Below are positions 58,751-64,000 of a DNA stretch of 64,000 bases, piece after piece. The DNA comes from Pseudomonas guariconensis (GTDB taxonomy: Bacteria > Pseudomonadota > Gammaproteobacteria > Pseudomonadales > Pseudomonadaceae). The stretch spans positions 1 to 64,000 of the forward strand of contig NZ_JADLJL010000013.1 in the NCBI RefSeq assembly GCF_015680235.1, read 5' to 3'. The notes below the pieces were generated by a model, which saw nothing but the letters and a program-made list of their open reading frames with translations, was not told where the DNA came from and made no database searches. How positions within the stretch are numbered: the first letter of the stretch is position 1; each line of letters opens with the position of its first letter. The translations under genes and the position numbers were made by a program.

Positions 58751-59461
58751 TCAGAACCGGTAGACCTCCATGTCGGTCCGAATGGGCGAAGCCATGGGGA
58801 TCTTCGGCTTCTCTGGCCCTTTCTTGACCTGGGTCGGTGCGGACTTCTTTGGTGGCGCTTCCTCGGCGATGGCCGGCTGGTTGGCCAGCGGCTTGAGCGC
58901 TGTGCTGAGCTGCTCGGCCAGTTTCTGCAGCAGTTGCCCCTGGGCCTGCACCTGTGACGACTCGGAGCCCTCGTGCGGTTGCTCCAGGTGCACGATGCGG
59001 TTGTCCCGCACCTTGCCGCGGCGATCGAGCAGGCGCCATTGGGCGTCCAGGATCGCCGGCTGGTTGCGGCCGGAGTCCAGGCGGGTGATCGACAGCAACA
59101 CCTGCACGTCCGGCGAGAAGCCGGCGGTGGCCGGTGCCAGGACGACGCGCTGGCTGTCCAGGCGCCAGGCGAGCTGGCGCACCAGCAGTTGGTCGATGTC
59201 CGCCGAAAGGCTGCCCGCCCAACGACCGTCGGTCGCCGATGTCAGGCTGCCGTCAGGCTGACGCTGCAGGAAGGTTTCACGCTGAAGGTAATCGGCTACC
59301 GATACCGGGCCGAGTACGACGGCCATGCCGGCACTCTGCGAGGGCTGGCCTGGGTCACCACTGTCCAGCTGATACAAGGCCACCGGCTGATGCATGCTGC
59401 ATCCGCTCAGTCCCAGCAGACCCGTCATCAACAGCGCAAATGGAAGGCGCAGAAATTTCAT
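58751..59461 (-). CDS. PqiC-family lipoprotein
   Basis: 236 residues. The signal peptide with lipobox LSGC (Cys about residue 21) is followed by a YmbA/PqiC (DUF330-type) domain (LYQLDSG, VVLGPVSVADYLQR, DIDQLLVRQLAWRL, VLLSITRLD). The C-terminal Lys/Pro tail is unusual. PqiC works with MCE-type transporters in outer-membrane lipid traffic, but no pqiAB genes are nearby. Confidence 0.85.
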   Translation of the reverse strand: MKFLRLPFALLMTGLLGLSGCSMHQPVALYQLDSGDPGQPSQSAGMAVVLGPVSVADYLQRETFLQRQPDGSLTSATDGRWAGSLSADIDQLLVRQLAWRLDSQRVVLAPATAGFSPDVQVLLSITRLDSGRNQPAILDAQWRLLDRRGKVRDNRIVHLEQPHEGSESSQVQAQGQLLQKLAEQLSTALKPLANQPAIAEEAPPKKSAPTQVKKGPEKPKIPMASPIRTDMEVYRF

Positions 59462-59636
59462 TCATCCCATCCAAGCGGTCGCCCCGAGGCAAACCGCAGT
59501 GATACTCATGTAGATTCTTGCAGGCACACAGCCACGCTGGCGCCGCAAGGGCACTATCATCCGCGAAATAACCGTCCGACTCCAGCATTTCTGCCTGGAA
59601 TGACGCTGAAATTGCCGCTCCAGACAGACAGCCGGT

Positions 59637-62420
<2,784 letters not shown>

Positions 62421-62424
<4 letters not shown>

Positions 62425-63407
62425 GGCTTGGCGCTCCAGCCGCCCTCAGGGGCTGCGAACCGCCATACGATCGGGCGCCTCTCGCCATCGGCGCGGTCAC
62501 CGCTGTTGTTGTCCAGGCCGATCCAGGCGCCGGAGGCATCGATGACCAGAGCCTCGGCCAGGCCGTACGGCTGGTCGTAGCGACGCTCGTCGACCAGCGC
62601 ATCGGCAGCGAACGACCAGCAGCGCTCGACCTTGCCGCTGTCGGTGTCGCGACGGCAGATGCGGTAGGCATTGCGCTCGAGGGTGAACAGCTTGCCTTCG
62701 TACCAGGCCAGGTCGGAGAAGTCGCGCGACATGGCCTGGGGCTCGGGCATCTGCGGCGGCTGCATCTCGACCCCGGCTTCGCTGAGCAGCACGCAGCGGC
62801 GCCCGCAATTCCACACCGACTGCTGGCGCTCGATGGCGACCAGGCCGCGCCGTTCACGCTCGGCAGCCAGCCACAGGCGGTTGCCCGCCGGGTTGATCGC
62901 CAGGCCCTCGAACAAGGCGTTGAAATGCAACAGCATGCCACTGGCGCGGGCCTGTCGGACCATGGACGGGTCGATGTGTAGCCATTCAGGCTCGCCCTCG
63001 ACAGGCACTTGCAGCACCGCCGCATGGGCTTCGCTGACCAAGTAGAAATTGCCGGCCTGATCGCACGTTATGCCTTCGAAGTCCAGCTCACCGCCGCGAA
63101 TGTAGGACACCGCCCAGTTACGCGAGCGCAACCCCCACGGCAGGCCGCTCTGCGGCACCGGCGGCGGGGTGAAGGTCAGCGGCTGGGCACGCCATACTTC
63201 GCCCTGCTGGTCGAGGCGGTAGATGCGGTCATCGTCGCGGTCGGACACCGTCCACAACGCGCCACGGCACCAGGCCAGGCCCGAGAGGTTGCCGCCGCGC
63301 ATGCCTTCGACCGGGTACTCTGCACCGAGCTTGAGCTCCGGCCAACTGCCCGCCTGGCTCGGCAGCGCCAACAAGGCCAGGCAAACGGTAGCCAGCAGGC
63401 GGATCAA
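62421..63407 (-). CDS. Esterase-like activity of phytase family protein
   Basis: 328 residues with a signal peptide (about 1-19, ending SQAGS) and a beta-propeller-like domain of PF13449 type (NLSGLAWCRGALWTVSDRDDD, DFEGITCD, LFEGLAINPAGNRLWLAAER). It is exported to the periplasm. Catalysis is not established for the family. TTG 63407 is the start, overlapping the parE stop (TTGA) with GAGG eight bases upstream. Confidence 0.8.
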
Positions 63408-64000
63408 ACCAGAACCTCGGCGAGGTTACCCTTGGTTTCCAGCCAACTCTTGCGGTCGCCGGCGCGCTTCTTGGCCAGCAGCATGTCCATGATCTCGGTG
63501 GTGCCTTGCACATCGTCCAGGGTCAGCTGCACCAGACGCCGGGTATTCGGGTCCATAGTGGTTTCGCGCAGCTGCGGCGGGTTCATCTCGCCCAGGCCCT
63601 TGAATCGGGTGACCTGCGGCTTGCCACGCTTCTTCTCGGCGACCAGGCGGTCGAGGATGCCATCGCGCTCGGCTTCGTCCAGGGCGTAGTAGATCTCCTT
63701 GCCCAGGTCGATGCGGTACAGCGGCGGCATGGCCACGTAAACGTGGCCGGCCTCCACCAGCGGGCGGAAGTGCTGGACGAACAGTGCGCACAGCAGGGTG
63801 GCGATGTGCAGCCCGTCGGAGTCGGCGTCGGCCAGGATGCAGATCTTGCCGTAACGCAGTTGCGAGAGGTCGGCAGCACCCGGGTCGACACCGATGGCCA
63901 CGGCGATGTTGTGCACTTCCTGGCTGGCCAACACCTCACCGCCATCGACCTCCCAGGTGTTGAGGATCTTCCCGCGCAGCGGCAGGATGGCCTGGTACTC
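63404..64000 (-). CDS. parE: DNA topoisomerase IV subunit B, 3' part
   Basis: The last 198 residues; the frame is open to the window edge. Visible are the TOPRIM continuation ADADSDGLHIATLLCALF, the PLYRIDLGK stretch and TRFKGLGEMNPPQLRETTMDP typical of type IIA B subunits, and the C-terminal KRAGDRKSWLE. It is translationally coupled to the phytase-esterase-like gene, giving the order parE-esterase-protease-parC. Confidence 0.97.
   Translation of the reverse strand, partial: EYQAILPLRGKILNTWEVDGGEVLASQEVHNIAVAIGVDPGAADLSQLRYGKICILADADSDGLHIATLLCALFVQHFRPLVEAGHVYVAMPPLYRIDLGKEIYYALDEAERDGILDRLVAEKKRGKPQVTRFKGLGEMNPPQLRETTMDPNTRRLVQLTLDDVQGTTEIMDMLLAKKRAGDRKSWLETKGNLAEVLV

Overview
The window is high-GC chromosomal DNA of a fluorescent pseudomonad, most likely the Pseudomonas putida group. 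This follows from gene content and order (liv operon, pncB-nadE-azurin, rpsF-rpsR-rplI-dnaB, rlmB-rnr, purA-hisZ-hflC-hflK-hflX-hfq-miaA-mutL-amiB-tsaE, orn/rsgA, motAB, rhdA-psd-serB, parC/parE) and from many intergenic REP-type palindromes of the kind known in P. putida. No search could be run, so the species call is inference.

Layout. 1-3 kb: end of a 15-residue-repeat protein, a FabR/DesT-type TetR regulator, an AGE-family isomerase and an SDR oxidoreductase. 3.0-3.6 kb: a non-coding stretch with a cluster of DnaA-box-like 9-mers. 3.6-8.8 kb: the livKHMGF branched-chain amino acid ABC transporter (minus strand) with a sigma-54 promoter motif ahead of livK. 9.3-12.2 kb: NAD salvage (pncB, nadE), azurin and a 31-codon small ORF. 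12.4-22.1 kb: ygiQ, dnaB, rplI, a membrane protein, rpsR, rpsF, rlmB, rnr (all minus). 22.3-22.6 kb: two tRNA-Leu(CAG) genes with promoter and terminator. 22.8-25.4 kb: an iron-type ABC transporter binding protein and fused permease without an adjacent ATPase.

25.5-31.1 kb is a clear accessory island: AT-rich, codon use unlike the flanks, and a tight five-gene minus-strand operon. It encodes a nucleotidyltransferase, an acetate-kinase-like protein fused to a degenerate PEP-enzyme swivel domain, a 176-residue protein of unknown family, an S-adenosylhomocysteine-hydrolase-like protein lacking the catalytic histidines, and a MATE-type exporter. It reads like an uncharacterised small-molecule biosynthesis and export cluster and is the best candidate here for an undescribed system.

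31.7-64 kb returns to core genome: a chemoreceptor, purA, hisZ, the hflC/hflK/hflX/hfq/miaA/mutL/amiB/tsaE/nnrD series (tRNA modification, RNA chaperone, mismatch repair, cell-wall amidase), queG, a TRIC-type channel, orn and rsgA separated by a 168-bp near-perfect palindromic element, motAB with a sigma-28 -10 element, an HDOD protein, rhodanese, psd, serB, a HAMP sensor with a degenerate cyclase-like domain, a PqiC-like lipoprotein, parC, a retropepsin-like protease, a phytase-esterase-like protein and the 3' part of parE running off the window end.
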